Shown: positions 23,313 through 32,140 of the stretch, one piece after another
How the letters are laid out: every line of letters starts with the position of its first letter
Numbering within the stretch: position 1 is the stretch's first letter
DNA from: Kribbella rubisoli
GTDB taxonomy: Bacteria; Actinomycetota; Actinomycetes; Propionibacteriales; Kribbellaceae
NCBI RefSeq assembly: GCF_004217145.1
Contig: NZ_SHKR01000013.1
Location: 1-64,000 of the forward strand
Direction of reading: 5' to 3'
Length of the DNA stretch: 64,000 nt
Notes under the pieces: model-generated
What the model was told of the DNA's origin: nothing
Seen by the model: only the letters and a program-made list of their open reading frames with translations
Databases searched by the model: none
Position numbers and translations under genes: made by a program

Positions 23313-24767
23313 TCATTGGCCCAGCACCGCCTCCATCACCGACTTGGCGATCGGCGCGGCCAGCTTGCCGCCGGCGATGTCGTCCCGGGCGATGTCGGCC
23401 TTCTCGATCAGCACCGCGACCGCGATCTTCGGGTCGTCGGCCGGTGCGAACGCGGTGAACCACGCGAACGGCGGGCGGTCCTTCGCGGTCTGCGCCGTAC
23501 CGGTCTTGCCGGCCACCTGGACGCCGCTGATCTGACCGGGCTTGCCGGTGCCGTTGTTGACGACGTCGACCATCATCGCGGTCAGCTGGGAGGCGACCTG
23601 CGGGGTGACCGCCTGGTGCAGCGACTCCGGCTTGGTCTCCGAGACCGTCTTCAGGTCCGGCGTCTTCACGTTCTGGACGAGGTACGGCTTCATCACCTCG
23701 CCCTTGTTCGCGATCCCGGCCGCGACCATCGCCATCTGCAACGGCGTGGCCCGTACGTCGAACTGGCCGATCGCGGACTGCGCGGTCTGCGGCTCGTTCG
23801 GGTCGCCGGGGAACTGGCTGGTGGCCACGCTCGGGAGCTCGGCCAGCGGCCGCGCACCGAAGCCGAACTTGGCGGCCTGCTCGCGCAGCGCGTCCGGCCC
23901 GAGCGCCAGGCCGACACTGCCGTACGCCGTGTTGCAGGAGTACCGCAGCGCGACCGTCAGCGTCGCGTTGTTGCTGCCGCCGCAGTTCTTGCCGTCCTCG
24001 TTCACCAGCGGGACGGTCGTCTGCGGGAGCACCAGCTCGGCCGGCGAGTTCACCTTGGTCTCCGGCGTGTACTTGCCGCTCGACAGCGCCGCTGCCGCGG
24101 TCACCAACTTGAACGTCGAGCCCGGCGGGTACAGCTCCTGGGCCGCGCGGTTCGACAGCGGCCGGTCCTTGTCCTCGGTCAGGCTCTTCCAGGCCGCGTC
24201 GACCTTCGCGCTGTCGTGCGAGGCGAGCCGGTTCGGGTCGTACGACGGCGTGGTCGCCATCGCCAGGATCTTGCCGGTCTTCGGCTCGATCGCCACCACC
24301 GCGCCGGTCTTCGAGCCCAGACCCTTGTACGCCGCCTGCTGCGCCGCCGCGTTCAGGGTCAACGTGACGCTGCCGCCCTGCTGCGGCCGGTTGCTGATCA
24401 CGTCGATGATCCGGCGGAACGCCATCGACGGGTCCGAGCCGTTCAGCTCGGAGTTCATCGTCAGCTCGATCCCGCCCCGGCCGAACCGGTAGGAGTAGAA
24501 GCCGGTGACGGGTGCGTAGACCGGGCCGGACGGGTACGTGCGCTGGTACTTGAACCGGTCGTTCGACGGCTTGCTCTGCGCGACCGGCGTACTGCCGATC
24601 AGGATCGGGCCGCGGTTCACCGAGAACTGCGAGTCGCGGACCCGGTTGTTGTCGTTGCGGCCGTTGATCTCGTTCGCCCGGAAGGCCTGCAGGTACGTCG
24701 AGTTCGCCATCAGCGCGAGCATCAGGATGATCGCCGCGACAGCTAATCGTCGGATCGCCGAGTTCAC
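23313..24767 (-). CDS. pbpA: Penicillin-binding protein PbpA (class B transpeptidase)
   Basis: 484 residues from a GTG that overlaps the rodA stop (GTGA). One N-terminal transmembrane helix (RLAVAAIILMLALMANSTYL), a dimerisation domain, then the transpeptidase domain with SxxK in LYPPGSTFKLVTAAAAL, SxN in LRYSCNTAYGSVGLA and KTG in VAGKTGTAQTAKDRPP. It crosslinks peptidoglycan with its SEDS partner RodA encoded just upstream. Length and order match the actinobacterial PbpA of the pknB cluster. Confidence 0.96.
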   Translation of the reverse strand: MNSAIRRLAVAAIILMLALMANSTYLQAFRANEINGRNDNNRVRDSQFSVNRGPILIGSTPVAQSKPSNDRFKYQRTYPSGPVYAPVTGFYSYRFGRGGIELTMNSELNGSDPSMAFRRIIDVISNRPQQGGSVTLTLNAAAQQAAYKGLGSKTGAVVAIEPKTGKILAMATTPSYDPNRLASHDSAKVDAAWKSLTEDKDRPLSNRAAQELYPPGSTFKLVTAAAALSSGKYTPETKVNSPAELVLPQTTVPLVNEDGKNCGGSNNATLTVALRYSCNTAYGSVGLALGPDALREQAAKFGFGARPLAELPSVATSQFPGDPNEPQTAQSAIGQFDVRATPLQMAMVAAGIANKGEVMKPYLVQNVKTPDLKTVSETKPESLHQAVTPQVASQLTAMMVDVVNNGTGKPGQISGVQVAGKTGTAQTAKDRPPFAWFTAFAPADDPKIAVAVLIEKADIARDDIAGGKLAAPIAKSVMEAVLGQ

Positions 24768-26149
24768 TGTTTCTGCACCGCCATCGCGATCGTTTCGTCG
24801 GACACGGGAGCGGCCGGGGTCTGCGGCCGCCGGGCCTGGTCGCTGATCCGCAGCAGCAGCGCGATGATCGCCCAGTTCGCGACCAGCGACGTACCGCCGA
24901 GGGCCATGAACGGAGTGGCCAGACCGGTCAGCGGGATCAGCCCGGTCACGCCGCCGACGATCACGAACACCTGCAGCGCGAACGACATCGCCAGACCGGT
25001 CGCGATCAGCTTGCCGAAGATGTCCCGGCAGCCGAGCGCGGTCCGCAGGCCCCGCTCGATGATGAGGGTGTAGATCAGGATGATCGCGATCAGCCCGGTC
25101 AGGCCCAGCTCCTCGGCCATCGAGGAGATGATCATGTCGCTGTTCGCGTAGAGCGTGGCCTCCGGGTGGCCCTGGCCGAGCCCGCGACCGAGGATTCCGC
25201 CCCAGGCCTGACCCATCAGGCCGAGCTTCACCTGACCACCGTCGATCGCCCACGGGTCCAGCCAGTCGGTCACCCGGCGGTGCACGTGGCCGAAGGTTGC
25301 GTAGGCGAAGTACGCACCGCCGGCGAACAGCACGCCACCGATGATCAGCCAGCCGGCCCGCTCGGTGGACACGTACAACAGGAACAGGAACAGGCCGAAG
25401 AACAGCAGCGACGAACCGAGGTCGCTCTCGAAGACCAGGACACCCAGGCTGACCAGCCAGGCGATCAGGATCGGCCCGAGGTCGCGGGCCCGCGGCAGGT
25501 CCAGACCGAGGAACCGGCGGCCGGCCAAGGTGAGGACGTCGCGCTTCACGACCAGGTAGCCGGCGAAGAAGATGACCAGGCAGACCTTGGCGAACTCACC
25601 GGGCTGGAACGACATCCCGGCGACGCGGATCCAGATCGGGGCGCCGTTGACGTTCGCGCCGATACCCGGAACGAGCGGCAGCACGAGCAGGACCAGACCG
25701 GCCAGACCGAGGGTGTAGGTGAAGGCCTGCAGCCGCCGGTGGTCGCGGATCACGATGATGACGGCGAGGAACCCGACGACGCCGACCGCCGTCCAGGTGA
25801 TCTGCTGCGGCGCGAACGGGACGCCCTTGGTTCTGCCGATCGCCGTCAGCCCGAGGTCGATGCGGTGGATCATCGCGACGCCGAGACCGTTCAGCAGCAC
25901 GGCACACGGCAGGATGACCGGGTCGGCGTACGGCGCCCGGAACCGCAGCGCGAGATGGGCGATCAGGGCGAGCAGACCGATCCCGGCGGCGTACAGGCCG
26001 GTGCTGGCCGGGACGCCCTCCTCGGCGGTGATGCCGATGTTGACGTAGGCGGCGACGGAGACGCCGACGGCGATCAGGAGCAGGAACAGCTCCACCCCGC
26101 GCCGGGTACGCGGAATGATCTGGATGACCGACGTGGAGGCGATGCTCAT
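24764..26149 (-). CDS. rodA: SEDS peptidoglycan glycosyltransferase (RodA/FtsW)
   Basis: 461 residues with about twelve transmembrane helices. SEDS signatures: FQPGEFAKVCLVIFFAGYLV, VFESDLGSSLLFFGLFLFLL, the extracellular loop RVTDWLDPWAIDGGQVKLG, GRGLGQGHPEATLYANSDMI, and the C-terminal GLIPLTGLATPFMALGGTSL. Polymerises lipid II with PbpA. The ATG overlaps the pstP stop by four bases, and the stop overlaps pbpA, so the three are translationally coupled. Confidence 0.97.
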   Translation of the reverse strand: MSIASTSVIQIIPRTRRGVELFLLLIAVGVSVAAYVNIGITAEEGVPASTGLYAAGIGLLALIAHLALRFRAPYADPVILPCAVLLNGLGVAMIHRIDLGLTAIGRTKGVPFAPQQITWTAVGVVGFLAVIIVIRDHRRLQAFTYTLGLAGLVLLVLPLVPGIGANVNGAPIWIRVAGMSFQPGEFAKVCLVIFFAGYLVVKRDVLTLAGRRFLGLDLPRARDLGPILIAWLVSLGVLVFESDLGSSLLFFGLFLFLLYVSTERAGWLIIGGVLFAGGAYFAYATFGHVHRRVTDWLDPWAIDGGQVKLGLMGQAWGGILGRGLGQGHPEATLYANSDMIISSMAEELGLTGLIAIILIYTLIIERGLRTALGCRDIFGKLIATGLAMSFALQVFVIVGGVTGLIPLTGLATPFMALGGTSLVANWAIIALLLRISDQARRPQTPAAPVSDETIAMAVQKQ

Positions 26150-27540
26150 CGGACTCCGTCGCAGTCGTCCGGGCTGCCGGGCGTCGTCGTACTGCCCGGG
26201 CTGGTCGGCGTCGTCGACGGGTGCACGACCGGAGTCGTCACCGGCGGCTTGGAGACGGGCGGCTTCGACACCGGCGGCGTACTCGGCTTCGGCGTCGGGG
26301 TGGGCGTCGGCTTCGTCTTCGCCGCGCACTCAGCAGCGGTCTGCTGCAGCTCGGCGACGATCGACCGGGCACCGGCCAGGTTGTCCGCCTGGATGTTGCC
26401 CTCCACCTGCTCCCGGCTGTACGTCGGAAGCTTGTCGACCTGCAGCGACTGCCGCTCGTAGACCTTCGACAGGTTCAGACCCGGGAGATCCGCCTCGACG
26501 CCCTTGAAGATCGCCACGTAGTCGCCGTCGGTGCCGACGTAGTACTGCTTCTGGGTCCAGCTGTACGCGAACCAGCCGCCGCCGCCGATCAGTCCGAGGA
26601 CGATCACGAGTACGGCGATCCGCCGCAGCCACGGGAACCGCTTCGGCGGACGCGGTGCGTACCGCAGCTCTTCGGGGTCGAGCGCGGCGCCGTGGCCGCC
26701 GCCGCCGTGTCCGTGGCCGCCGGTGCGGAGCGCGACCGTCGGCTCGCCGCGACCTGTGCTGCCCTGGGCCAGCTCGGCGGCCGCACCCACCAGTTGGGGC
26801 TGGACGCCGCTCGCGGGCTCCGTCTCGACGACGTCGGCGACCACGCAAGTGACGTTGTCGTTCGAGCCCGCCTCGAGCGCGTGCGTGATCAGCTCGACGA
26901 CGACGGAGTCCGGCGTACCGGAGGCCATCGAGGCGGAGATCACCTCGTCGCTCACGTAGTCGGGCAGGCCGTCGCTGCACAGCATCAAGCGGTCGCCGGC
27001 CTGGACGTCGAGGATCTCCAGGTCCGGATCGGAGTCCGGGCGGCCGTCGAGCACGCGCAGGATCAGGTTGCGGTGCGGGTGAGTGAAGGCCTCCTCCTGG
27101 GAGATCCGGCCCTCGTCGACCAGTGATTGCACAAAGGTGTGGTCGTGGCTCAGCTGGTAGAGGACTCCGTCGCGCATCCGGTACGCGCGGGAGTCGCCGA
27201 GATGCGCCAGGCCGAGCTGCTTGCCGTCGAACATCAACGCGGTGACGGTCGAGCCCATGCCCTCGCGCTCGGGGTCCTCTTCGACCAGCTCGGACAGCCG
27301 TTCGTTGGCCCGGTGGACCGCACCGGCCAGCGCCTCGATCATGTCCTCGCCGCCGATCTCGGCGGTGTCCAACCGCCGGATCACCTGGACCGCCGCCGAG
27401 CTGGCCACCTCACCGGCCGCGGCGCCGCCCATTCCGTCGGCGAGCAGCAGCAGGTGCGGACCGGCGTACGCCGAGTCCTCGTTGTTGCGGCGCACCCGTC
27501 CGACGTCGGACAGTGTGGCGTAGTCGAGCGACAGGGTCAT
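26146..27540 (-). CDS. pstP: PP2C-type Ser/Thr phosphatase PstP
   Basis: 464 residues. Metal-dependent phosphatase domain ~1-235: LSDVGRVRRNNEDSAYAG, LLLADGMGGAAAGEVAS, MGSTVTALMFDGKQLGLAHL, GDSRAYRMRDG, RLMLCSDGLPDYVSDE, GSNDNVTCVVADV. These contain the Asp residues that bind Mn/Mg. One transmembrane helix near 300-322 (IAVLVIVLGLIGGGGWFAY), then an extracytoplasmic domain and Pro/Thr-rich tail. It reverses PknB phosphorylation, including of the FHA proteins encoded upstream. Confidence 0.97.
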   Translation of the reverse strand: MTLSLDYATLSDVGRVRRNNEDSAYAGPHLLLLADGMGGAAAGEVASSAAVQVIRRLDTAEIGGEDMIEALAGAVHRANERLSELVEEDPEREGMGSTVTALMFDGKQLGLAHLGDSRAYRMRDGVLYQLSHDHTFVQSLVDEGRISQEEAFTHPHRNLILRVLDGRPDSDPDLEILDVQAGDRLMLCSDGLPDYVSDEVISASMASGTPDSVVVELITHALEAGSNDNVTCVVADVVETEPASGVQPQLVGAAAELAQGSTGRGEPTVALRTGGHGHGGGGHGAALDPEELRYAPRPPKRFPWLRRIAVLVIVLGLIGGGGWFAYSWTQKQYYVGTDGDYVAIFKGVEADLPGLNLSKVYERQSLQVDKLPTYSREQVEGNIQADNLAGARSIVAELQQTAAECAAKTKPTPTPTPKPSTPPVSKPPVSKPPVTTPVVHPSTTPTSPGSTTTPGSPDDCDGVR

Positions 27541-27550
27541 CGAGGCAGGC

Positions 27551-28033
27551 CTACTTCGCGATGTTCAGCGTCGTCCGGCCGATCCGGATCGAACCGCCGA
27601 TCTCGGCCGGGACCGGGCGGGTGACCCGCTGGCCGTCAAGGTACGTGCCGTTGGTGGAGCCGAGATCCTCGACCCACCACTGGCCTTCGGACATGAACAA
27701 CCGGGCGTGCCGGGTGGAAGAGTAGTCGTCGTCGAGCCGGATCTGACAGTCCGAGCCGCGGCCGATGATCACCGGCTCCTCGGTCAGCGAGGCGCCGACG
27801 CCGGCCTGCGGCCCGTCCGCGATCGTCACCGACGCGGGCAGGCCCTTGCGCTTCTTGGCCGGCTTGGCGGTCTTCGGCGTCCGGGTGTTCTGCGGTACGG
27901 CGGCCGCCGCGGCCCGGCTGTCCACCTTCGCGCCGAACAGGTCGGACCTGATCACGGACAGCACCGCGAGGACGAACATCCACAACAGGGCCAGGAACCC
28001 CAGTTTGATCAGGGTCAGGGTCAGTTCCGACAT
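27551..28033 (-). CDS. fhaB: FHA-domain protein FhaB (FipA type)
   Basis: 160 residues: N-terminal transmembrane helix (LIKLGFLALLWMFVLAVLSV), a basic linker (TPKTAKPAKKRKG) and a C-terminal FHA domain (~85-155) with the phosphothreonine-binding pattern VIIGRGSDCQIRL, DYSSTRHARLF, WVEDLGSTNGTYLDGQRV. Binds phosphorylated partners of PknB at the division site. It lies 10 bases from both fhaA and pstP. Confidence 0.95.
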   Translation of the reverse strand: MSELTLTLIKLGFLALLWMFVLAVLSVIRSDLFGAKVDSRAAAAAVPQNTRTPKTAKPAKKRKGLPASVTIADGPQAGVGASLTEEPVIIGRGSDCQIRLDDDYSSTRHARLFMSEGQWWVEDLGSTNGTYLDGQRVTRPVPAEIGGSIRIGRTTLNIAK

Positions 28034-28043
28034 GGACTTGCGG

Positions 28044-28874
28044 TCACCACCCGCTGCTCGGCGGCTGGGCCATCGGCTCGTCCGCGAGGCGCAGCGTCAT
28101 GGTCGTGTTGCCGATCCGCACCGTCGAACCGTCGACCAGCTCGGCCTCGGTGCTGCGGCGGCCGTTGACCAGCGTGCCGTTGGTGGAGCCGAGATCGACC
28201 AGCACGACCCGGATACCGTCCGGGCCCTCCGGCATCAGCCGGATCTCGGCGTGCCGCCGGGAGACACCCGGGTCGTTGATCTGGATGTCCGCGTCGGTAC
28301 CGCGGCCGAGGACGACGCCGGGCGGGTTGACCGGGCGGCGACGCCCGTTCACCTCGAGCATCACCTGCGGGTGGCCGCGGCGCGGGGACGGCTGCGGCTG
28401 GTACTGGGGCTGCGGCGGACTGACCGGCTCGGGCGGCACGTAGGGCTCCTGCTGGTAGGGCTGGGGCTCGGGCTGCTGATAGGCGGCCGGGCGACGCTGT
28501 GGCGTCCCGACCGTCTCGCTGACCACCCGGAACTTACCGGTCGGGAGGTCGTCCTGCTGAACCAGCTCGATGTCGATCGGCCCGGAGAACGTGTACCGCT
28601 GGATGTCGGCGTGGTCCCGCAGCTCGTTGGCGAGCTCGTGGTTCAGGGTCCGGCCGTAGGCGTTGAGGCGCTCGAAGTCGTCCGGCCCGAGCTCGACGAT
28701 GAAGTGGTTCGGCACCAGCCGCCGGTCCCGGGACAGGATCCGCGCGGTGTTGTCGATCTCACGCTTGAGAGCCGCCGCGAGTTCGATCGGCTCGACGTCG
28801 CCCTTGAAAGCGCGCGCGAAGACACCGCTGACAATGCCTTCCAGGCGTCGCTCGAAGCGCTGTAGCGGTCGCAC
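28044..28874 (-). CDS. fhaA: FHA-domain protein FhaA with DUF3662 domain
   Basis: 276 residues from GTG at 28874 behind GGAGGAGG. N-terminal DUF3662 domain (~1-115: PLQRFERRLEGIVSGVFARA, LVPNHFIVELGPDDFERLN), a Pro/Gln/Tyr-rich linker (~125-170) and a C-terminal FHA domain (VVLGRGTDADIQINDPGVSR, VLVDLGSTNGTLVNGRRS). In mycobacteria FhaA binds the phosphorylated pseudokinase domain of MviN and regulates lipid II flipping. First gene of the fhaA-fhaB-pstP-rodA-pbpA-pknB operon; TACGAT at 28944-28949 (minus strand reading) may be a -10 box. Confidence 0.95.
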   Translation of the reverse strand: MRPLQRFERRLEGIVSGVFARAFKGDVEPIELAAALKREIDNTARILSRDRRLVPNHFIVELGPDDFERLNAYGRTLNHELANELRDHADIQRYTFSGPIDIELVQQDDLPTGKFRVVSETVGTPQRRPAAYQQPEPQPYQQEPYVPPEPVSPPQPQYQPQPSPRRGHPQVMLEVNGRRRPVNPPGVVLGRGTDADIQINDPGVSRRHAEIRLMPEGPDGIRVVLVDLGSTNGTLVNGRRSTEAELVDGSTVRIGNTTMTLRLADEPMAQPPSSGW

Positions 28875-29044
28875 GCCTCCTCCTCCACGGTCGGTACGCC
28901 AAAGATCGTCCACCGGTCGAGGCGGACACACCGGGTACGACGATCGATCGTATCGGGAGGTTCGACCGAACCCGCAATGTGAAGCACCCGGACAACCCGT
29001 GCTAATGTTCCTTCTCGTCGCCGGGAGCACCATCCGGCGACTGC

Positions 29045-29128
29045 GCGCGGGTGGCGGAATAGGCAGACGCGCACGGTTCAGGTCCGTGTGCCCGAAAGGG
29101 CGTGGGGGTTCAACTCCCCCCTCGCGCA
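29045..29128 (+). tRNA. tRNA-Leu (anticodon CAG)
   Basis: 84 bases, class II tRNA. Acceptor GCGCGGG (29045-29051) pairs with CTCGCGC (29121-29127) with one G-U pair. The anticodon stem-loop ACGG-TTCAGGT-CCGT gives anticodon CAG, the variable arm is TGCCCGAAAGGGCG, and the T arm is GGGGGTTCAACTCCCCC. CCA is not encoded. A TAATGT at 29003-29008 may be its -10 box. Confidence 0.96.
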
Positions 29129-29136
29129 CAAAGAAT

Positions 29137-29163
29137 GTCCCGGTCGATCGACCGGGACTTTTT
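29137..29163 (+). terminator. Intrinsic terminator of tRNA-Leu
   Basis: A self-complementary stem GTCCCGGTCGA/TCGACCGGGAC (29137-29158) followed by TTTTTG. One of the few classical hairpin-plus-T-run terminators in the window. Confidence 0.93.
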
Positions 29164-29286
29164 GTTTTCCCGGCTGTGTCGGCTGTCACTCGCTACGAAC
29201 GGTAACCGGAGCGCCATCCGGTGGATAAGGACCATCAGCCGTCCGGGGGACGTCGGGGGACGGTGCCCGGTGGAAGAGTGTTCGGT

Positions 29287-30042
29287 ATGGAGCAAGCACT
29301 CGAGCTGGTGGGGCTGACGAAGGTCTTCGGCGAGGAGCGGGCGGTTGATGAGCTGAGTCTGAGTGTGCCGGCGGGGTCGTTCTTCGGGGTGTTGGGGCCT
29401 AATGGGGCTGGGAAGACGACGTCGCTGTCGATGGCGGTCGGGTTGTTGCGGCCGGATGGCGGTACGGCGCGGATCTTCGGGGTGGATGTCTGGCGGGAGT
29501 CGCCGAAGGCGAAGGCCTTGGTCGGGGTGTTGCCGGATGGGTTGGGGATGCCGGAGCGGCTGACCGGGCGGGAGGTGCTGACGTACCTCGGGCTGTTGCG
29601 CGGGTTGCCGGAGGACGAGGTCGGGCGGCGGGCCGCCGAGTTGCTGGAGGTGCTCGAGCTCGATCACGAGGACGACAAGCAGGTGATCGGGTACTCGACC
29701 GGCATGCGGAAGAAGCTCGGCCTCGCGGTCGCGCTGCTGCACGCGCCGCGATTGCTGGTGCTGGACGAGCCGTTCGAGGCGGTCGATCCGGTGTCCGCGG
29801 CGACGATCCGGACCATCCTGCACCGGTTCATCGCCGGCGGCGGCTCGGTGGTGATGTCGAGTCACGTGATGGCGCTGGTCGAGCAGCTGTGTGATCGCAT
29901 CGCAGTGGTCGCGGACGGCAAAGTAGTTGCCGCAGGCACCGTTTCCGAGGTGCAGGCCGGCGCCACTCTGGAGGATGCGTTCGTGTCGCTGGTCGGCGCG
30001 TCGACGCGTGGAGCGGACGGTCTGACGTGGCTCTCGCACTGA
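29287..30042 (+). CDS. ABC transporter ATP-binding protein
   Basis: 251 residues from ATG at 29287 (GGAAGAG upstream). Walker A VLGPNGAGKTTSLSMAVGLL, signature GYSTGMRKKLGLAVALL, Walker B RLLVLDEPFEAVDPVSA, H-loop VVMSSHVMALVEQLCDRI. Partner of the 611-residue membrane protein whose start overlaps it by 16 bases. Likely an exporter of the ABC-2/CcmA-like group; substrate unknown. Confidence 0.92.
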   Translation: MEQALELVGLTKVFGEERAVDELSLSVPAGSFFGVLGPNGAGKTTSLSMAVGLLRPDGGTARIFGVDVWRESPKAKALVGVLPDGLGMPERLTGREVLTYLGLLRGLPEDEVGRRAAELLEVLELDHEDDKQVIGYSTGMRKKLGLAVALLHAPRLLVLDEPFEAVDPVSAATIRTILHRFIAGGGSVVMSSHVMALVEQLCDRIAVVADGKVVAAGTVSEVQAGATLEDAFVSLVGASTRGADGLTWLSH

Positions 30043-31862
30043 CGTACAACACCTCGCACACGCTGGTCCGCATGCGGCTGGCCGCGTTGCGGCATGCGCT
30101 CAGGGACCAGCTGCGACTGACCTGGATCGTCACCGGCGGGTTCGTCGGCCTGGTGCTCGCGGCCGGGACGATCTGGGTCGCGGCGAAGGGCGACAACGAC
30201 GTTCTGGTCGTGGTGCTCGCGGTCTGGATGCTCGGCTGGGTGGTCGGTCCGCTGTTCGCGGGCGGCGGCGACGAGACGCTCAGGCCGGAGTACTTCACGA
30301 TGATGCCGCTGTCGCCGCGCACGCTCTCCACCGGTCTGCTGGTGGCTGCGCTGGCCGGCGTCGCACCGGTCATCAGCCTGATCGCTCTGCTGAGTCTCGC
30401 CATCGCCGGCGCGAACGTCGCCGCCGCTCTGATCGCCATACCGGCACTACTGCTCCAGCTCTTCTGCTTCATCCTCGCGTCCCGGCTCGCCGTCGCGGTG
30501 TACGGCGTACTGCTGCAGGTGCGGGCCGGTGCGGTGATCGCAGCGCTGGTCAACGCGTTCATCCTTGCGTTCACGGCTCAGGGCTGGGCGCTGATCGTGG
30601 CGTTCGTGTCCACCGACGTACAGGGCACGCTGGCCAAGGCCGCGCGGATCGCACCGTCTGGTTGGGGTCTGGTGGCCGTAGAAGCGGCTGGACGTGGTGA
30701 CTGGCTCAGAGTGCTCGCAGCACTGGCCGGGCTGGTCGTGCTGGGTGTGCTGATGCTCGTGGCTTGGTCGGCGCTGCTGGTACGCCGGACCACTGCGTCC
30801 AGAGCCGGCGGCAAGGTAGGACGCCCGCTGAGTGGGACCGATCCGCGGAGTGGTGCAGCCGCCAAGGAGCTGCGCTCGTGGACGCGAGACCTGCTCTACG
30901 GGCACAAGGCGGTCTTCGCGATCAGCTACGGCCTGTTCTTCTGCATGATGCCGCTGGCACTCGGGTGGAAGGCGATGCTGCCGTGGGCAGGTCCAGCCGC
31001 CGTCGTGATGGCCGCCGCGATGTCCGCCAACCTCTATGGCGCGGACGGTACGGCGCTGTGGAGCACGCTGATGACGCCCGGCGCCAATGGTCCGGATGTG
31101 CGTGCCCGCCAGCGCGCGTTCTTGCTGGTCTTCGGTCCGCTCACGCTGGTCATCACCCTGTTGCTGACGTGGTGGTCCGGCTACGCCAGCGCCTGGCCGC
31201 TCGTGTTGAGCGTGCTGCCCGCACTGCTCGGTGGCGCGGCCGGTCTGGTCGTGGCCAGTTCGGTGTACGCCGCCGTACCGACGACTGATGCGCACAAGCG
31301 GTCCGGTAATCCGCTGAACTCGGGCGAGAACGAGGGCGAGACGATGGGCATCGTCTACGTGATGCTCGTGCTGGTCGCGTCGACCTGTGCCCCGGCTCTG
31401 ATCGTGGCGCTCAACGCCGGCTGGTGGGGCGTGCCGATCGGAGTGCTGTCCGGCGTACTCGCGTGGTGGTACTTCGGCCGCCTGGCGATCCGGCGTCTCG
31501 ACCGGCGTGGTCCCGAGCTCCTCACGCTGCTCAGGCATGGCAGATCGCCCGCGGAGCAGGCCAGGAAGACCGCAGGGCTCGACGCATTGCCCAAGTGGAA
31601 GCGGACCCTGGCGGGGCTGTGCCTCGGGTTCGGTGCGATCCCGCTGTTCCCCCAGGCCGTCGTACCGGCGATCTTCAAGCTGACCGGGAACGACGACACG
31701 CGGTCCTGGTTCCTGGCGCTCTACCAGACCGGACCGTGGCAGTGGATCGTGATCGTGCTGATGGCCGCGTTGGGCCTGTCGATGTACGCCTTCGGCGGGC
31801 TTACCTACTACCGCGCGAGGAAGCGCGCTCCGGGTGCGTCGGTCGCGGCAGCCGCAGGGTAG
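30027..31862 (+). CDS. Large ABC transporter permease
   Basis: 611 residues from GTG, overlapping the ATPase gene by 16 bases. About twelve to fourteen hydrophobic helices in two sets separated by a basic cytoplasmic loop (~255-290: RRTTASRAGGKVGRPLSGTD). Recurrent membrane motifs such as PEYFTMMPLSPRTLSTGLLV resemble a family of actinobacterial ABC-2-like exporters. No substrate can be suggested. The paired ATPase shows it is part of an active transporter. Confidence 0.85.
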   Translation: MALALTYNTSHTLVRMRLAALRHALRDQLRLTWIVTGGFVGLVLAAGTIWVAAKGDNDVLVVVLAVWMLGWVVGPLFAGGGDETLRPEYFTMMPLSPRTLSTGLLVAALAGVAPVISLIALLSLAIAGANVAAALIAIPALLLQLFCFILASRLAVAVYGVLLQVRAGAVIAALVNAFILAFTAQGWALIVAFVSTDVQGTLAKAARIAPSGWGLVAVEAAGRGDWLRVLAALAGLVVLGVLMLVAWSALLVRRTTASRAGGKVGRPLSGTDPRSGAAAKELRSWTRDLLYGHKAVFAISYGLFFCMMPLALGWKAMLPWAGPAAVVMAAAMSANLYGADGTALWSTLMTPGANGPDVRARQRAFLLVFGPLTLVITLLLTWWSGYASAWPLVLSVLPALLGGAAGLVVASSVYAAVPTTDAHKRSGNPLNSGENEGETMGIVYVMLVLVASTCAPALIVALNAGWWGVPIGVLSGVLAWWYFGRLAIRRLDRRGPELLTLLRHGRSPAEQARKTAGLDALPKWKRTLAGLCLGFGAIPLFPQAVVPAIFKLTGNDDTRSWFLALYQTGPWQWIVIVLMAALGLSMYAFGGLTYYRARKRAPGASVAAAAG

Positions 31863-31983
31863 GCGCGCCTCGGTGCCGGGCCGTCGGTGCGACGGTCCGG
31901 TGGTTGCGCAGCATCCAGACAGCAACTGCGGCCGCGGCGAACAGGCCGGCGATCCCGGCGTAGTCGGTCAAGCTCATGATCAT
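31801..31983 (-). CDS. Small single-span membrane protein
   Basis: 60 residues: one transmembrane helix (LTDYAGIAGLFAAAAVAVWM) followed by a basic, Arg/Pro-rich cytoplasmic tail. GGAGAAAAG lies seven bases before the ATG at 31983, a convincing ribosome binding site. The last 62 bases overlap the end of the convergent permease gene. It would be easy to miss; the membrane segment and the binding site are the evidence. Function unknown. Confidence 0.55.
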   Translation of the reverse strand: MIMSLTDYAGIAGLFAAAAVAVWMLRNHRTVAPTARHRGAPTLRLPRPTHPERASSRGSR

Positions 31984-32140
31984 TTCTTTTCTCCAGGGCG
32001 GTGAGCTCGGCGGCGGCGAGATCCGCTGGCGTCTGACCGGAAAGTGACGGGCCTTCAGACATTCCGTGATGACACTGCAGTGCCGTGACCAAACAGTGCC
32101 AACAATTCCTGAAAGGGTGGGCCCCCGGAGGTGGGGTGGA

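Noticed and set aside
23316..24746. A 476-codon frame antisense to pbpA
   Set aside because: Shadow frame; pbpA has all transpeptidase motifs and conserved synteny.
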